Positions 16,143 through 24,222 of a stretch of DNA of 50,462 nt are shown in pieces; position 1 is the first letter of the stretch, and each line of letters opens with the position of its first letter. The stretch lies in the NCBI GenBank assembly GCA_003565625.1, contig PXBD01000004.1, positions 1 to 50,462 of the forward strand. The letters run 5' to 3'. Position numbers and translations under genes: made by a program. The notes beneath the pieces were generated by a model, which saw nothing but the letters and a program-made list of their open reading frames with translations, was not told where the DNA came from and ran no database searches. This stretch comes from Gammaproteobacteria bacterium. GTDB lineage: Bacteria; Pseudomonadota; Gammaproteobacteria; Xanthomonadales; Wenzhouxiangellaceae.

Positions 16143-17933
16143 ATGGGGTGCTTCGGGATCCGGTTCGCCGGGCTGGGTGTTGCATTTTGCCTGGCGCTGA
16201 CTATTGCGGCGGCAAATCGCGTCGCGGCTGAAGAGCAGCAGCTGGCCGCTGAACTGAGCAACATCGAAAGCGCTTATGCGCGCATCGAGGTCTTGATCCA
16301 GGCACTGGGCACACAGCCTGCAGAGCATCGCGATGCGATTCGTTTCCGCATCGACGAGCGTCTCCTGACGCTGATCGATGAGCTGGATGCCAAGGCTCTG
16401 GCAATCGCTGACGTCGACCTCGACCCCGAGCAATCGGCCGCCGTCCAAAGCCTGCTGGACGCCATGGATCAAGTGCTCGACCTGACTTTCGTCAGGATGG
16501 AGCAAATCAATGCTCGCATCGCCGATGCGCGCGAGGAAATCAATGAGTTCGACCCCGGCCTGCGCAGCAATGTGGCCGAGTCATTCATTCAGGAACAGCA
16601 GCTGCTGCGGCTGCGTTACATGCAATCGCTGGTCCAGCACCTGCAGGTGCTGGAGACCTTGACCGAAAGACCGGCTTTTGCCGGCGTTTTCGGCACGGCC
16701 GCCGAGGAGTTGCGCGAGCGGCTGGAAACTGGCGCCGATTTGCTCGCCGAGCGCATCGCCGGCCAGATTCGCCTGGATGCCTCGACTCTGATCGAGCTGC
16801 GTTCGCGCCTGGCCGAAGCGCCGCTGGATCAGGACCTCAACCTGGCCGTGGAAGCCGTTCAGCGCAAGCAGACGCGCTCGCTCAACAGCCTGCAGGCCAT
16901 CGTCGACCTGATGGACCGGATGGGGATGGATACGGCGGAATTCCGAGCGTTGATCGTGCGCCAGCGCGGCGTGATCGGGGTCGAGCTCCTCCAGCGCGAA
17001 GTCTTTTCCCGCGTCATGCGCGATCAGCTTGAAATCGCCCAGCAGCAACTGGTCTCAAACGGCCCCAACCTGATTTTGCGCAGCCTGATTTTTCTGAGCA
17101 TTTTGCTGATCGCCTGGCTCGTGGCCCGGTTGGCGCGCCAACTGATGCGCTGGTTTTTGTCCTTGCGCCAGGTCAGCCTGACGCGGCTGTCGGGCGAGGT
17201 GCTGGTATCGGTCATCGGTATCGTCGTTTTTCTGCTCGGTCTAATCCTGGCCTTGTCCAGCCTGGGCGTGTCGGTGGGGCCGATGCTCGCCGGCCTCGGC
17301 ATCGCCGGTCTCATCATCGGTTTCGCCCTGCAGGATTCGCTCAGCAATCTGGCATCGGGCGCGATGATCCTGCTTTACCAGCCCTATGACGTGGATGACC
17401 ATGTGCGGGTGGGTGATGTTGAAGGCATCGTCAAGAAGATGAACCTTGTTGCCACCACCATTACGACCTTCGACAATCAGGTGCTGGTGGTGCCGAACAA
17501 GAGCATCTGGGGCGGCACCATCGTCAACCACACCGCCAGCAAAGTGCGCCGGGTCGATATCGAAGTCTCGTTCAGCTATGACGAAGACATTGACTTTGTC
17601 GAACAGGTGCTTATGAAAGAGATGCGCGACGAGCCGCGCGTGTTGTCCAAGCCGGAACCTACGGTCCATATCGCGCGTTGGGATGACTCCTCGGTCAGCA
17701 TGATGGCCAAGCCCTGGGTGCGCACAGCCGATTACTGGTCCACACTGCGCGCACTGACCAAGCGCTTCAAGCAGTGCTTCGACGCCGAAGGCATCCAGAT
17801 TCCCTTCCCCCAGCGCGATGTTCACGTTTACGAGCACGGCGCCGCGCCGGAAAAGCCGAAGCGCCAGTTGCGCCGCGCCAAACGCGCCGAAAAGACCGAG
17901 GATGACTCGCCGCCGTCGCTGGATGAACACTGA
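16143..17933 (+). CDS. MscS-family mechanosensitive channel with long periplasmic domain
   Basis: A 596-residue protein. A signal peptide (residues 1 to about 29) is followed by some 290 residues of predicted helix and coiled coil rich in Glu, Gln and Leu. Then come transmembrane segments near residues 310-330 and 350-385, the pore helix region GLGIAGLIIGFALQDSLSNL, and the MscS beta domain (PYDVDDHVRVGDVEGIVKKM and VLVVPNKSIWGGTIVNH). The C-terminal tail is Lys/Arg rich. MscS proteins release solutes on hypo-osmotic shock. The large N-domain places it with MscK/YbdG-like or multi-domain forms. It overlaps the DUF1643 gene by 11 bases. Confidence 0.88.
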   Translation: MGCFGIRFAGLGVAFCLALTIAAANRVAAEEQQLAAELSNIESAYARIEVLIQALGTQPAEHRDAIRFRIDERLLTLIDELDAKALAIADVDLDPEQSAAVQSLLDAMDQVLDLTFVRMEQINARIADAREEINEFDPGLRSNVAESFIQEQQLLRLRYMQSLVQHLQVLETLTERPAFAGVFGTAAEELRERLETGADLLAERIAGQIRLDASTLIELRSRLAEAPLDQDLNLAVEAVQRKQTRSLNSLQAIVDLMDRMGMDTAEFRALIVRQRGVIGVELLQREVFSRVMRDQLEIAQQQLVSNGPNLILRSLIFLSILLIAWLVARLARQLMRWFLSLRQVSLTRLSGEVLVSVIGIVVFLLGLILALSSLGVSVGPMLAGLGIAGLIIGFALQDSLSNLASGAMILLYQPYDVDDHVRVGDVEGIVKKMNLVATTITTFDNQVLVVPNKSIWGGTIVNHTASKVRRVDIEVSFSYDEDIDFVEQVLMKEMRDEPRVLSKPEPTVHIARWDDSSVSMMAKPWVRTADYWSTLRALTKRFKQCFDAEGIQIPFPQRDVHVYEHGAAPEKPKRQLRRAKRAEKTEDDSPPSLDEH

Positions 17934-18396
17934 GGCTGCAGGGGCCAACTTCAGTCGCTGTCGCTGCTTTCGCTACACCCTGTGGCGACGATGGGACCCG
18001 GCCAGTCCCCTGGTCATGATCGTTGGCCTCAATCCTTCCACGGCGGATGCGCGCCAGACCGATCCGACCATCCGCCGCTGCATCGGCTTTGCTCGTGACT
18101 GGGGCTACGGCGGGCTGGTGGTGACCAATTTATTCGCCTTTCGCGCCACCTACCCGGCCGACCTGAAGGCCGCAGCCGATCCGGTCGGGCCGCGTAACGA
18201 TGCCTGGATCCGGCGCATGGCAAGACAGGTCGAGATCATTGTCGCGGCCTGGGGCAACGATGGTGTTTGGCTGGATCGCTCGGCCTCGATGCGCCGTCTG
18301 CTGGCCGGACGTCTGCACTGCCTGCGCCTGAATGCCGCCGGTGAGCCGGCCCATCCGCTGTACCTGCCGGCGGGGCTGCGGCCGAGAGGCTTGTAG
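17923..18396 (+). CDS. DUF1643 family protein
   Basis: A 157-residue protein. VMIVGLNPSTADARQTDPTI followed by RRCIGFARDWGYGG, VTNLFAFRAT, and AAWGNDG are the DUF1643 signature. The family is widespread, often beside unrelated genes, and its function is not known; the fold resembles uracil-DNA-glycosylase-like enzymes in the LNPS motif, which is an inference only. ATG at 17923 lies inside the end of the mscS gene (11-base overlap in another frame), so translation is probably coupled. Transcription continues from mscS. A toxin-antitoxin pair on the other strand converges on its 3' end. Confidence 0.85.
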   Translation: MNTEAAGANFSRCRCFRYTLWRRWDPASPLVMIVGLNPSTADARQTDPTIRRCIGFARDWGYGGLVVTNLFAFRATYPADLKAAADPVGPRNDAWIRRMARQVEIIVAAWGNDGVWLDRSASMRRLLAGRLHCLRLNAAGEPAHPLYLPAGLRPRGL

Positions 18397-18437
18397 TCGC
18401 TCGGATGTCGCGCTATCTGTTGATCAAAGTTGCTGGA

Positions 18438-18866
18438 TCAAAACTGGACAGCGAGCCCCAGCGAACCGGCGGCGTTCGCCAAGGTTTTGTCGAAACAGGC
18501 GAATCGAAGGCGGCCAAAACCGGCCGAAGTGCTGAGGGTTTCGGCCGCGGCAAGGTGAACCGCATCGTAGCCACGCAGTCCGAATTGGGCCGCCAGAGAC
18601 CCGGCCCGCCGGGCTAAGGTTTCGTCCACGCCGACCACATCCAAATTCGGCCAGCTTTGGTTCAGCTCTGCCTCAAGTTGGCTCAGCACCTGATCATCAA
18701 TCCTTCCCGTCCGGCAGGCTTTGGCGAATCCAGCGCGCGCTTCCGTGTAGGCCAGGATATGCGTGGCGACCATTGCGGCGTTTGCTACTGCCGCTTGTAC
18801 TTGGTCTGAGTGCTCTTCCTGCAAATACAGTTTGACCAGCGCCGAGGTATCCAGGTAGAGAATCAT
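18438..18866 (-). CDS. vapC: PIN-domain ribonuclease toxin (VapC family)
   Basis: A 142-residue PIN protein: MILYLDTSALVKLYLQEEH carries the first Asp and the conserved Glu, LAYTEARAGF holds the mid Glu, GLRGYDAVHLAAAE holds the next Asp, and FACFDKTLANAA the last. These are the four acids of the PIN RNase site. It starts inside the last codons of the Phd antitoxin gene (4-base overlap), so the two are translated together. This is a second, unrelated VapC: it shares only the fold motifs with the one at 6675-7109 and pairs with a different antitoxin class. Confidence 0.88.
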   Translation of the reverse strand: MILYLDTSALVKLYLQEEHSDQVQAAVANAAMVATHILAYTEARAGFAKACRTGRIDDQVLSQLEAELNQSWPNLDVVGVDETLARRAGSLAAQFGLRGYDAVHLAAAETLSTSAGFGRLRFACFDKTLANAAGSLGLAVQF

Positions 18867-19153
18867 TCGCGATCGGCCAGAACCAGATCGGAGACCTCAG
18901 GCTGGCCGTCTTCCAAAATAATCGGCAGGACGGGCGACTCTTGCCACGGCTGGTTTGCACTGCGTACGAATGGAAGCGCTCGCAAGCGCGCGATCACCGC
19001 GTCCTCTGTCTCTTGTTCCGGTCTATGGGTAAATACACCGGACAACCGGGCCAAAGCACGGCCATGGGAGGTCACCACGAACTCTTCCCCCGCCCGCGCT
19101 CGACGCAGGTATTCGGATAAGTGATTCTTCAGATCGCGAACAGAAACTTCCAT
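18863..19153 (-). CDS. Phd/YefM-family antitoxin
   Basis: A 96-residue protein with the Phd/YefM N-terminus: MEVSVRDLKNHLSEYLRRAR followed by AGEEFVVTSHGRALARL. This domain dimerises and binds the operon promoter. The acidic C-terminal half (LPIILEDGQPEVSDLVLADR) would wrap the PIN toxin. ATG at 19153. The promoter region upstream has a perfect TATAAT on the same strand (19191-19186) flanked by GTGGC/GCCAC repeats. Confidence 0.87.
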   Translation of the reverse strand: MEVSVRDLKNHLSEYLRRARAGEEFVVTSHGRALARLSGVFTHRPEQETEDAVIARLRALPFVRSANQPWQESPVLPIILEDGQPEVSDLVLADRE

Positions 19154-19168
19154 ACCGGTCAGCTTAAT

Positions 19169-19196
19169 GTGGCCACGGTGTAAATATTATAGCCAC
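19169..19196 (-). promoter_or_regulatory. promoter -10 box and palindrome before the Phd antitoxin gene
   Basis: On the minus strand a perfect -10 box TATAAT (19191-19186) lies 33 bases before the antitoxin ATG. An 8-bp palindrome GTGGCCAC (19169-19176) and a separate GCCAC (19192-19196) flank it, so a dimeric repressor could cover the -10 box. No good -35 hexamer is seen at 16-18 bases. The operator role is inferred. Confidence 0.5.
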
Positions 19197-19211
19197 AAGT
19201 CGCCGGGTGCT

Positions 19212-20261
19212 TCACTTATGCCACGGCTCGCCCATGCCGCTACAGTCGTAGCCCGGCAAGGCGCTGATGGCTTCGCGCAGGTCCGGGTCGTCGTTCAGCA
19301 GGCCGAGCAAGGACTTGACCCAGTCGCTGTTGCGCTCGCTCTTGCGGAACGCCAGCAGGTAGTGCTCGCGCACCATCGGCACGAAATCCAGCCCGAAACG
19401 CTCGGCTGCAGCGCGCACGCCGAAGCCGGCATCGGCGGCGCCGCTGGCGACCATGGCGGCCACGGCCAGGTGGGTGAATTCTTCAGCCTCGTAGCCACGG
19501 ATATTGCCGGGCTGAAGGTGGGCGCGAGCGAGCAGTTCGTCAAACAGCAAGCGCGTGCCCGAACCGGCCTGCCGGTTGAGAAAGCGCAGGCCGTTGTCGG
19601 CGAGGTCGCGCAGCTGGCGCACCTGCATTGGGTTGCCAGGCGGCAGCATCAGCCCCTGGCTGCGATCGACGAATTGAATCGACTGCAATTCATCGGCCGG
19701 CAGTAGCCGGTGGAAGTTCGCCTCGATGCGACTGGACTGCGGCAGATCAGGAATGTGATACCCGGCCAAGTCGCAGTGACCTGCGCCCAGCTGGGCTACC
19801 GCATCCATGCTGCCGCGGTAGAGCACGCTGAATGGGCGGATTTTGTCTTCTGAAAGGCGTTCGCGCAGCAGTTCGATCGCCAGATCGTGACTGGCGACCA
19901 GTTGCAGCGGGTTGGAGCGGTCGGCCAGCGATCCCAGTTCGTGCCCGACCTCGGCCGCAAGACTGCCCAGCGTCGGCCGCAGCCGGGCCTCGGCATGTCG
20001 CTGAGACCAAAGCAGGGCCCGCCCGAGACGCGCAAGCGAGGCGCCGCGACCCCGCTGGAGTTTCAGCAGCGGCGCTCCCAGGCGCTGCTCCCACTGCTGC
20101 ATCAGTCCCCAGGCATGCCGATAGGAGGCACCGCATTCCTTTGCTGCGCTGCGCAGTGACCGGCCGCGCTCGACGGCGCTGAGCAGGCGGAAAACCAGAG
20201 AATCGATGGACTCGACTCCGTCCAGGCCGACCGCCCACTGGAGGTCGATTTTTACTTCCAT
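19212..20261 (-). CDS. ModE-like helix-turn-helix regulator fused to a periplasmic-binding-protein-like domain
   Basis: A 349-residue protein. Residues 1 to about 100 are a ModE-type winged helix (DSLVFRLLSAVERGRSLRSA, then AKECGASYRHAWGLMQQWEQ). Residues of about 110-340 form a PBP-like domain (LQLVASHDLAIELLRERL, YRGSMDAVAQLGAGHCDLAG, NRQAGSGTRLLFDELL). Such proteins sense molybdate, tungstate or related oxyanions and control adjacent transporters. The gene is divergent from tupBCA and shares a 177-base control region containing two copies of AAGTTATGTT. ATG at 20261 is chosen; the ORF could extend to 20336, but the HTH domain begins here. It has no molbindin domain, unlike E. coli ModE. 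Confidence 0.85.
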   Translation of the reverse strand: MEVKIDLQWAVGLDGVESIDSLVFRLLSAVERGRSLRSAAKECGASYRHAWGLMQQWEQRLGAPLLKLQRGRGASLARLGRALLWSQRHAEARLRPTLGSLAAEVGHELGSLADRSNPLQLVASHDLAIELLRERLSEDKIRPFSVLYRGSMDAVAQLGAGHCDLAGYHIPDLPQSSRIEANFHRLLPADELQSIQFVDRSQGLMLPPGNPMQVRQLRDLADNGLRFLNRQAGSGTRLLFDELLARAHLQPGNIRGYEAEEFTHLAVAAMVASGAADAGFGVRAAAERFGLDFVPMVREHYLLAFRKSERNSDWVKSLLGLLNDDPDLREAISALPGYDCSGMGEPWHK

Positions 20262-20277
20262 GCTTTCATCTTGCGCC

Positions 20278-20413
20278 AAGTTATGTTTTAAGTTGCCAAT
20301 ACCTTTGAGCCAAGCGTCCGCGATTTCTGCCTGCAAGATGCATTAAAATCGCCAGTCGTGCGATCGAGTGTGGTCTTGACTGCACAGCAATATCGCAAAA
20401 AATAACATAACTT
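20278..20413. promoter_or_regulatory. paired candidate sites for the ModE-like regulator, with tup promoter
   Basis: AAGTTATGTT (20278-20287) and its perfect reverse complement AACATAACTT (20404-20413) sit at the two ends of the divergent intergenic region, one next to each gene. Each copy continues into a T-rich run toward the same relative side. TTGACT (20376-20381) with AATAAC 19 bases on (20401-20406) is a possible tup promoter; its -10 would overlap the right copy. Binding is inferred. Confidence 0.5.
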
Positions 20414-20438
20414 TGAAGAGGGTGCCCTGAGTTTCGGC

Positions 20439-21137
20439 ATGGATGAAAACCCGTTGACCCAGGCTTTTCGGTTGATTCTGGAGCTGGATCCAGCCCTGGT
20501 CGGTATCGTGAGTCTGTCCCTCAAGGTCAGTCTCAGCGCGGTCGCCGTTGCCGCAGTGCTGGGCTTGCCCTTGGGCGCACTGCTGGCGCTGTACCGGTTT
20601 CGCGGGCGGGGTGCGGCGGTGGCGTCGCTGAATGCACTGATGGGATTGCCTCCGGTGGTCGCAGGCTTGATGATTTATCTGCTGTTATCGCGCGCCGGCC
20701 CACTGGGCTCCTTGGGACTGTTGTTCACGCCCACGGCGATGATTATCGTTCAGACCTTGCTGGTCTTTCCGATCATCGCCGCGCTGGCCCGCCAGGTCAT
20801 CGAGGACCTGTGGGACGAGTACCGCGAGCAGCTGCAGTCACTGGGCTCTGGTCGACTGCGCGCCATTCCCACCCTGCTCTGGGATGCCCGCTTCTCGCTC
20901 GTCACCGGGGTGCTGGCGGGTTTCGGCCGGGCCAGCGCGGAGGTCGGCGCGGTGCTGATCGTCGGTGGAAACATCGATGGGGTGACCCGGGTGATGACCA
21001 CGGCGATCGCCCTGGAGACCAGCCGCGGCAATCTGGCCCTGGCGCTTGGGCTGGGCATCGTGCTGATGCTGCTGGGCTTGCTGATCAACATCTCGATTTA
21101 CGTCATTGGTGAGCAGACCAAGCGGAGGCTGGGATGA
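20439..21137 (+). CDS. tupB: tungstate ABC transporter permease
   Basis: A 232-residue inner-membrane protein with five to six hydrophobic segments. LPPVVAGLMIYLLLSRAGPL, VFPIIAALARQVIEDLWDEY and the EAA-loop region FGRASAEVGAVLIVGGNIDG are typical TupB motifs. It passes tungstate delivered by TupA, with TupC supplying ATP. ATG at 20439 is chosen over GTG at 20422. The next gene starts within its stop (ATGA). tupB comes first, then tupC and tupA. Confidence 0.87.
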   Translation: MDENPLTQAFRLILELDPALVGIVSLSLKVSLSAVAVAAVLGLPLGALLALYRFRGRGAAVASLNALMGLPPVVAGLMIYLLLSRAGPLGSLGLLFTPTAMIIVQTLLVFPIIAALARQVIEDLWDEYREQLQSLGSGRLRAIPTLLWDARFSLVTGVLAGFGRASAEVGAVLIVGGNIDGVTRVMTTAIALETSRGNLALALGLGIVLMLLGLLINISIYVIGEQTKRRLG

Positions 21138-21889
21138 GCACGGCAGCGAAAGATCCGGTGCGCGCCGCGAGCCTGCTGCCGTTGACGTTGGAACAAGTCT
21201 GCTTCCGGCACGGGGATCAGACCCTGCTGCAAGACATCAACTTGAGCGTGAGCGAGCGCGGCAAGACTATCGTGTTGGGCCCCAACGGTGCCGGCAAAAG
21301 CCTGTTGATGCGCCTGTGCCACGGCCTGCTCGATCCCAGCAGCGGCGACATTCGCTGGGCGCTCGACGGGCGCGATGCGGCGCCGACCATACGCCGTCAA
21401 CAGGCCATGGTGTTTCAGCGCCCGGTCCTGCTGCGACGCAGCGCGCTGGCCAACGTGGTCCATGCCCTGGCCCTGCAGGGCGTGGCGCGCGCGGAACGAA
21501 CCGCCCGGGGCGAGGAAGCGCTCGAGCGCTTCGGGCTGCTGCCCCTGGCTGGCCGACCAGCCCGCGTCATGTCCGGCGGTGAGCAGCAGCGCCTGGCGCT
21601 GGCCCGAGCCTGGGCCTTGAGGCCGGAAATCCTCTTTTTGGATGAGCCGACCTCGGCGCTGGACCCGTCGGCGGTCAAGGCAGTCGAAGACGCCGTGCTC
21701 ACCTTTCATGCGGCCGGCACCCGGATCGTCATGACCACGCACGACCTGGGCCAGGCGCGCCGCCTGGCCGATGATGTCGTATTCCTGTGCGACGGGCGGC
21801 TGCTCGAACACACCCCGGCCGAGACGTTCTTCCGCCAGCCGCAGAGCGCCGAAGCGGCCGCGTTTCTGCGCGGGGACCTGGTCTGGTGA
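21134..21889 (+). CDS. tupC: tungstate ABC transporter ATP-binding protein
   Basis: A 251-residue ABC ATPase. Walker A is GPNGAGKSLL, with Lys-Ser intact and Leu in place of Thr. The Q-loop is VFQRPVLLRRSALANV (typical of TupC), the signature is MSGGEQQRLALARAW, Walker B is ILFLDEPTSALD, and the H-loop is IVMTTHDLGQA. It overlaps tupB by 4 bases and ends in the tupA GTG start. It should energise tungstate import. Confidence 0.87.
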   Translation: MSTAAKDPVRAASLLPLTLEQVCFRHGDQTLLQDINLSVSERGKTIVLGPNGAGKSLLMRLCHGLLDPSSGDIRWALDGRDAAPTIRRQQAMVFQRPVLLRRSALANVVHALALQGVARAERTARGEEALERFGLLPLAGRPARVMSGGEQQRLALARAWALRPEILFLDEPTSALDPSAVKAVEDAVLTFHAAGTRIVMTTHDLGQARRLADDVVFLCDGRLLEHTPAETFFRQPQSAEAAAFLRGDLVW

Positions 21890-22734
21890 GCGCCGTCATG
21901 CGCCAGCGGTTCTGGTTCCGTCCGCCGTACGCGGCTCTCGCCGGCGGGTTGCTGAGCCTGGCGCTGTTGCTGGCCGTGGCCACCGCGCCGGCCGATCCGC
22001 CTTTCATTGTCGTGGCCTCGACCACCTCGACCGAGCAGTCCGGCTTGTTTGGCCACATCGCGCCCCGGTTTACCGAGGCGACCGGCGTGCGCGTGCGCGT
22101 GGTGGCGGTCGGCACCGGGCAGGCGTTTGCCATTGCCCGTGCCGGTGACGCCGACATTCTGCTGGTGCATGACCCGGACGGCGAGGCTGAGTTTGTCGCT
22201 GCGGGCTTCGGGGTCGAGCGCAGCCCTGTCATGTTCAACGATTTCGTGATCCTCGGCCCGGCCAATGACCCGGCCGGCATTGCCGGTGCCCAAAGCGCGG
22301 TCGAAGCCCTGCAGCGGATCGCCGCAGCGCAAGTCCCGTTCGCCTCGCGCGGCGACGACAGCGGCACGCACCGTGCCGAGCAGCGCTTGTGGGCGGCGGC
22401 CGACATCGACCCGGCCGGGCGCTGGTACCGCGAGCTGGGCAGCGGCATGGGCCCGACCATGAACACGGCGGCGGGGATGGATGCCTACGTCGTGGCTGAC
22501 CGAGCGACCTGGCTGAATTTTCACAACCGCCAGAACCTGGTCATCCTGTTTCAGGGTGACGAGGTGCTGTTCAACCGCTACGGCAGCGTGCTGATCAACC
22601 CCGAGCGGCATCCGCACCTGAAGCATGATCTGGCCATCCAGTGGCACGAATGGCTGGTCTCCGCGCCAGGCCAGGCCGCGATCGCCAGTTACGAGATCAA
22701 CGGTGAGCCGCTGTTTTTCCCGAACGCGGATTGA
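21886..22734 (+). CDS. tupA: tungstate-binding periplasmic protein
   Basis: A 282-residue protein with an N-terminal signal (FRPPYAALAGGLLSLALLLA). The mature start, VVASTTSTEQSGLFGHI, has the T-T-S-T oxyanion-binding motif of TupA, and FASRGDDSGTHRAEQRL, SGMGPTMNTAAGMDAYVVAD and RATWLNF complete the family signature. TupA binds tungstate tightly and prefers it over molybdate. GTG at 21886 (4-base overlap with tupC) and ATG at 21898 both fit; I give the first because of the coupling. Regulation is probably by the divergent ModE-like protein. Tungstate use would imply a tungsten or molybdenum enzyme elsewhere. Confidence 0.87.
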   Translation: MSAVMRQRFWFRPPYAALAGGLLSLALLLAVATAPADPPFIVVASTTSTEQSGLFGHIAPRFTEATGVRVRVVAVGTGQAFAIARAGDADILLVHDPDGEAEFVAAGFGVERSPVMFNDFVILGPANDPAGIAGAQSAVEALQRIAAAQVPFASRGDDSGTHRAEQRLWAAADIDPAGRWYRELGSGMGPTMNTAAGMDAYVVADRATWLNFHNRQNLVILFQGDEVLFNRYGSVLINPERHPHLKHDLAIQWHEWLVSAPGQAAIASYEINGEPLFFPNAD

Positions 22735-22752
22735 GGCTTTCCGCCGCTATAG

Positions 22753-22831
22753 GCCGTCCTCGGTCGGGAGCTTCTGCTGAAGGCCTCGCCACCGCGTCGA
22801 ACTGAAGCAGAAGCTCCCGGGCGGGGACGGC
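22753..22831. repeat. long stem-loop between convergent genes (REP-like or bidirectional terminator)
   Basis: GCCGTCC (22753-22759) pairs with GGACGGC (22825-22831), and the 14-base arm CGGGAGCTTCTGCT (22765-22778) pairs perfectly with AGCAGAAGCTCCCG (22806-22819), leaving a 27-base loop. It lies between the ends of tupA and pncB. No T-run follows on either strand. Such long arms in a convergent gap suggest an interspersed REP-type element, which may also end transcription. Confidence 0.6.
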
Positions 22832-22889
22832 AACCCGGCTCAAACGAAGCCCTCGTGCCGAGGCGCGACCCCGGCTGGATCCATCCGAA

Positions 22890-24071
22890 TCAATCCGGAT
22901 CCTCGCCCTCCGGCACGTCGAAAGCCTGGCGCACCCAGGCCAGGTACTGCTGGTTGGTCGAAACCACCTTGCCCGGCGAGTCCGACAGCTTGACCACCGG
23001 CTGGCCGTTGCATTCGGTCATCTTGATGACGATGTTGATCGGGGCGACGCCGGTGTCGTGGGTCAGGTTGGTGCCGATGCCGAAAGTCACGTTGGTCTCC
23101 GCGCGGAAGCGCCGCCAGATTTCGGCCGCCTTCGGGATCGTCAGCGAGTCTGAAAAGATCAGGTTGCGGGTCTTGGGGTCGACGCGATTGCGCTGGTAGT
23201 GATCGATCATGGCCTCGGCCCACAGGTAGGGATCACCCGAGTCCTGGCGTGCGCCGTCGAACAGCTTGCAGAAGTACAGATCGAAATCGCGCAGGAAGGC
23301 GTTCAGGCTGTAGGTGTCGGACAGGGCAATGCCCAGATCGCCGCGGTACTCGCGTGCCCAGACTTCGAAGGCGAAGCGCTGAGATTCGGCCAGGCGGGGG
23401 CCGAGGGCCTGGCAGGCCTGGATGAACTCGTGGGCCATGGTGCCGATCGGCACCAGCCCCAGCTCCCTGGCCAGGCGCACGTTGCTGGTGCCGCGCAAGG
23501 ATACCGGGATTTCATACGCCAGGGTGCGCACCGCCTCGTCGTGCCAGGCGCGCGAATAGCGCCGACGGGTGCCGAAGTCGGCGAAGATGAACTCATCCGG
23601 TCGGTCCAGCGCGCGGACCTGTTCGATCTTTTCGGCCAGGCGTTGCCGCCCTTCGGTCAGTTCGTGTTCCGGTTGGGCATGCCGTGCCCACAGCTCGCTG
23701 ATGATGGCCAGCAGCGGGACTTCGAACAGGATGGTGTGCAGCCAGGGCCCGCGGATGACCAGGGTGAGCTGGCCCTGCGATTCGCCGACCTCGATGAAGC
23801 GCGATTGCAGCCGGAACAAGCGCAGAAACTCGATGAAATCGCGCTTGAGATAGCGCAGGCTGCTCAGGAAATTCAGCTCTTCGGCGGCGAGTGAAAGACC
23901 GCACAGCTGCTCGATTTGGCGTTCCAGCTCACTCCGGATGGGACGAAGGTCGACGCCGTCGCTGCGACAGCGAAACCGGTACTCGACTTCCGCACCCGGG
24001 AACTGGTGCAACACCGCCTGCATCATCGAGAACTTGTAGATGTCGGTATCCAGCAGCGACTGGATGATCAT
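22890..24071 (-). CDS. pncB: nicotinate phosphoribosyltransferase
   Basis: A 393-residue enzyme of the Preiss-Handler NAD salvage route: nicotinate + PRPP + ATP to nicotinate mononucleotide. Motifs: LLDTDIYKFSMMQAVLHQFP at the N-terminus; FGTRRRYSRAWH; SNVRLARELGLVPIGTMAHE with the His that is phosphorylated; SDTYSLNAFLRDF; ARQDSGDPY; FSDSL and TFGIGTNLTHD for phosphate and PRPP binding. Length and order match E. coli PncB. ATG at 24071 is chosen; the ORF runs to 24314 but the family starts here. The GGAAATCAAGG stretch upstream could serve as ribosome site. It converges with tupA across the long hairpin. Confidence 0.93.
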   Translation of the reverse strand: MIIQSLLDTDIYKFSMMQAVLHQFPGAEVEYRFRCRSDGVDLRPIRSELERQIEQLCGLSLAAEELNFLSSLRYLKRDFIEFLRLFRLQSRFIEVGESQGQLTLVIRGPWLHTILFEVPLLAIISELWARHAQPEHELTEGRQRLAEKIEQVRALDRPDEFIFADFGTRRRYSRAWHDEAVRTLAYEIPVSLRGTSNVRLARELGLVPIGTMAHEFIQACQALGPRLAESQRFAFEVWAREYRGDLGIALSDTYSLNAFLRDFDLYFCKLFDGARQDSGDPYLWAEAMIDHYQRNRVDPKTRNLIFSDSLTIPKAAEIWRRFRAETNVTFGIGTNLTHDTGVAPINIVIKMTECNGQPVVKLSDSPGKVVSTNQQYLAWVRQAFDVPEGEDPD

Positions 24072-24178
24072 GGCCTTGATTTCCGCACGGCAAACCCAGT
24101 TTCGGATCATAGCGCGGCGGCATGAGCCGTGCCGACCGGGCCGGTAGCCGATCATCGCGGCGGGAAACCAAAACCCAA

Positions 24179-24222
24179 CATCCTTGCAATTCATGGAGTA
24201 GTAATCCAACATTGCAAGGATG
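24179..24222. promoter_or_regulatory. perfect 12-bp inverted repeat covering the start codon
   Basis: CATCCTTGCAAT (24179-24190) and ATTGCAAGGATG (24211-24222) are perfect reverse complements with a 20-base spacer. The right arm includes AAGG and the ATG start (24220-24222) of the next gene. As DNA it could be an operator; as RNA it would hide the ribosome site and start codon. Confidence 0.75.
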
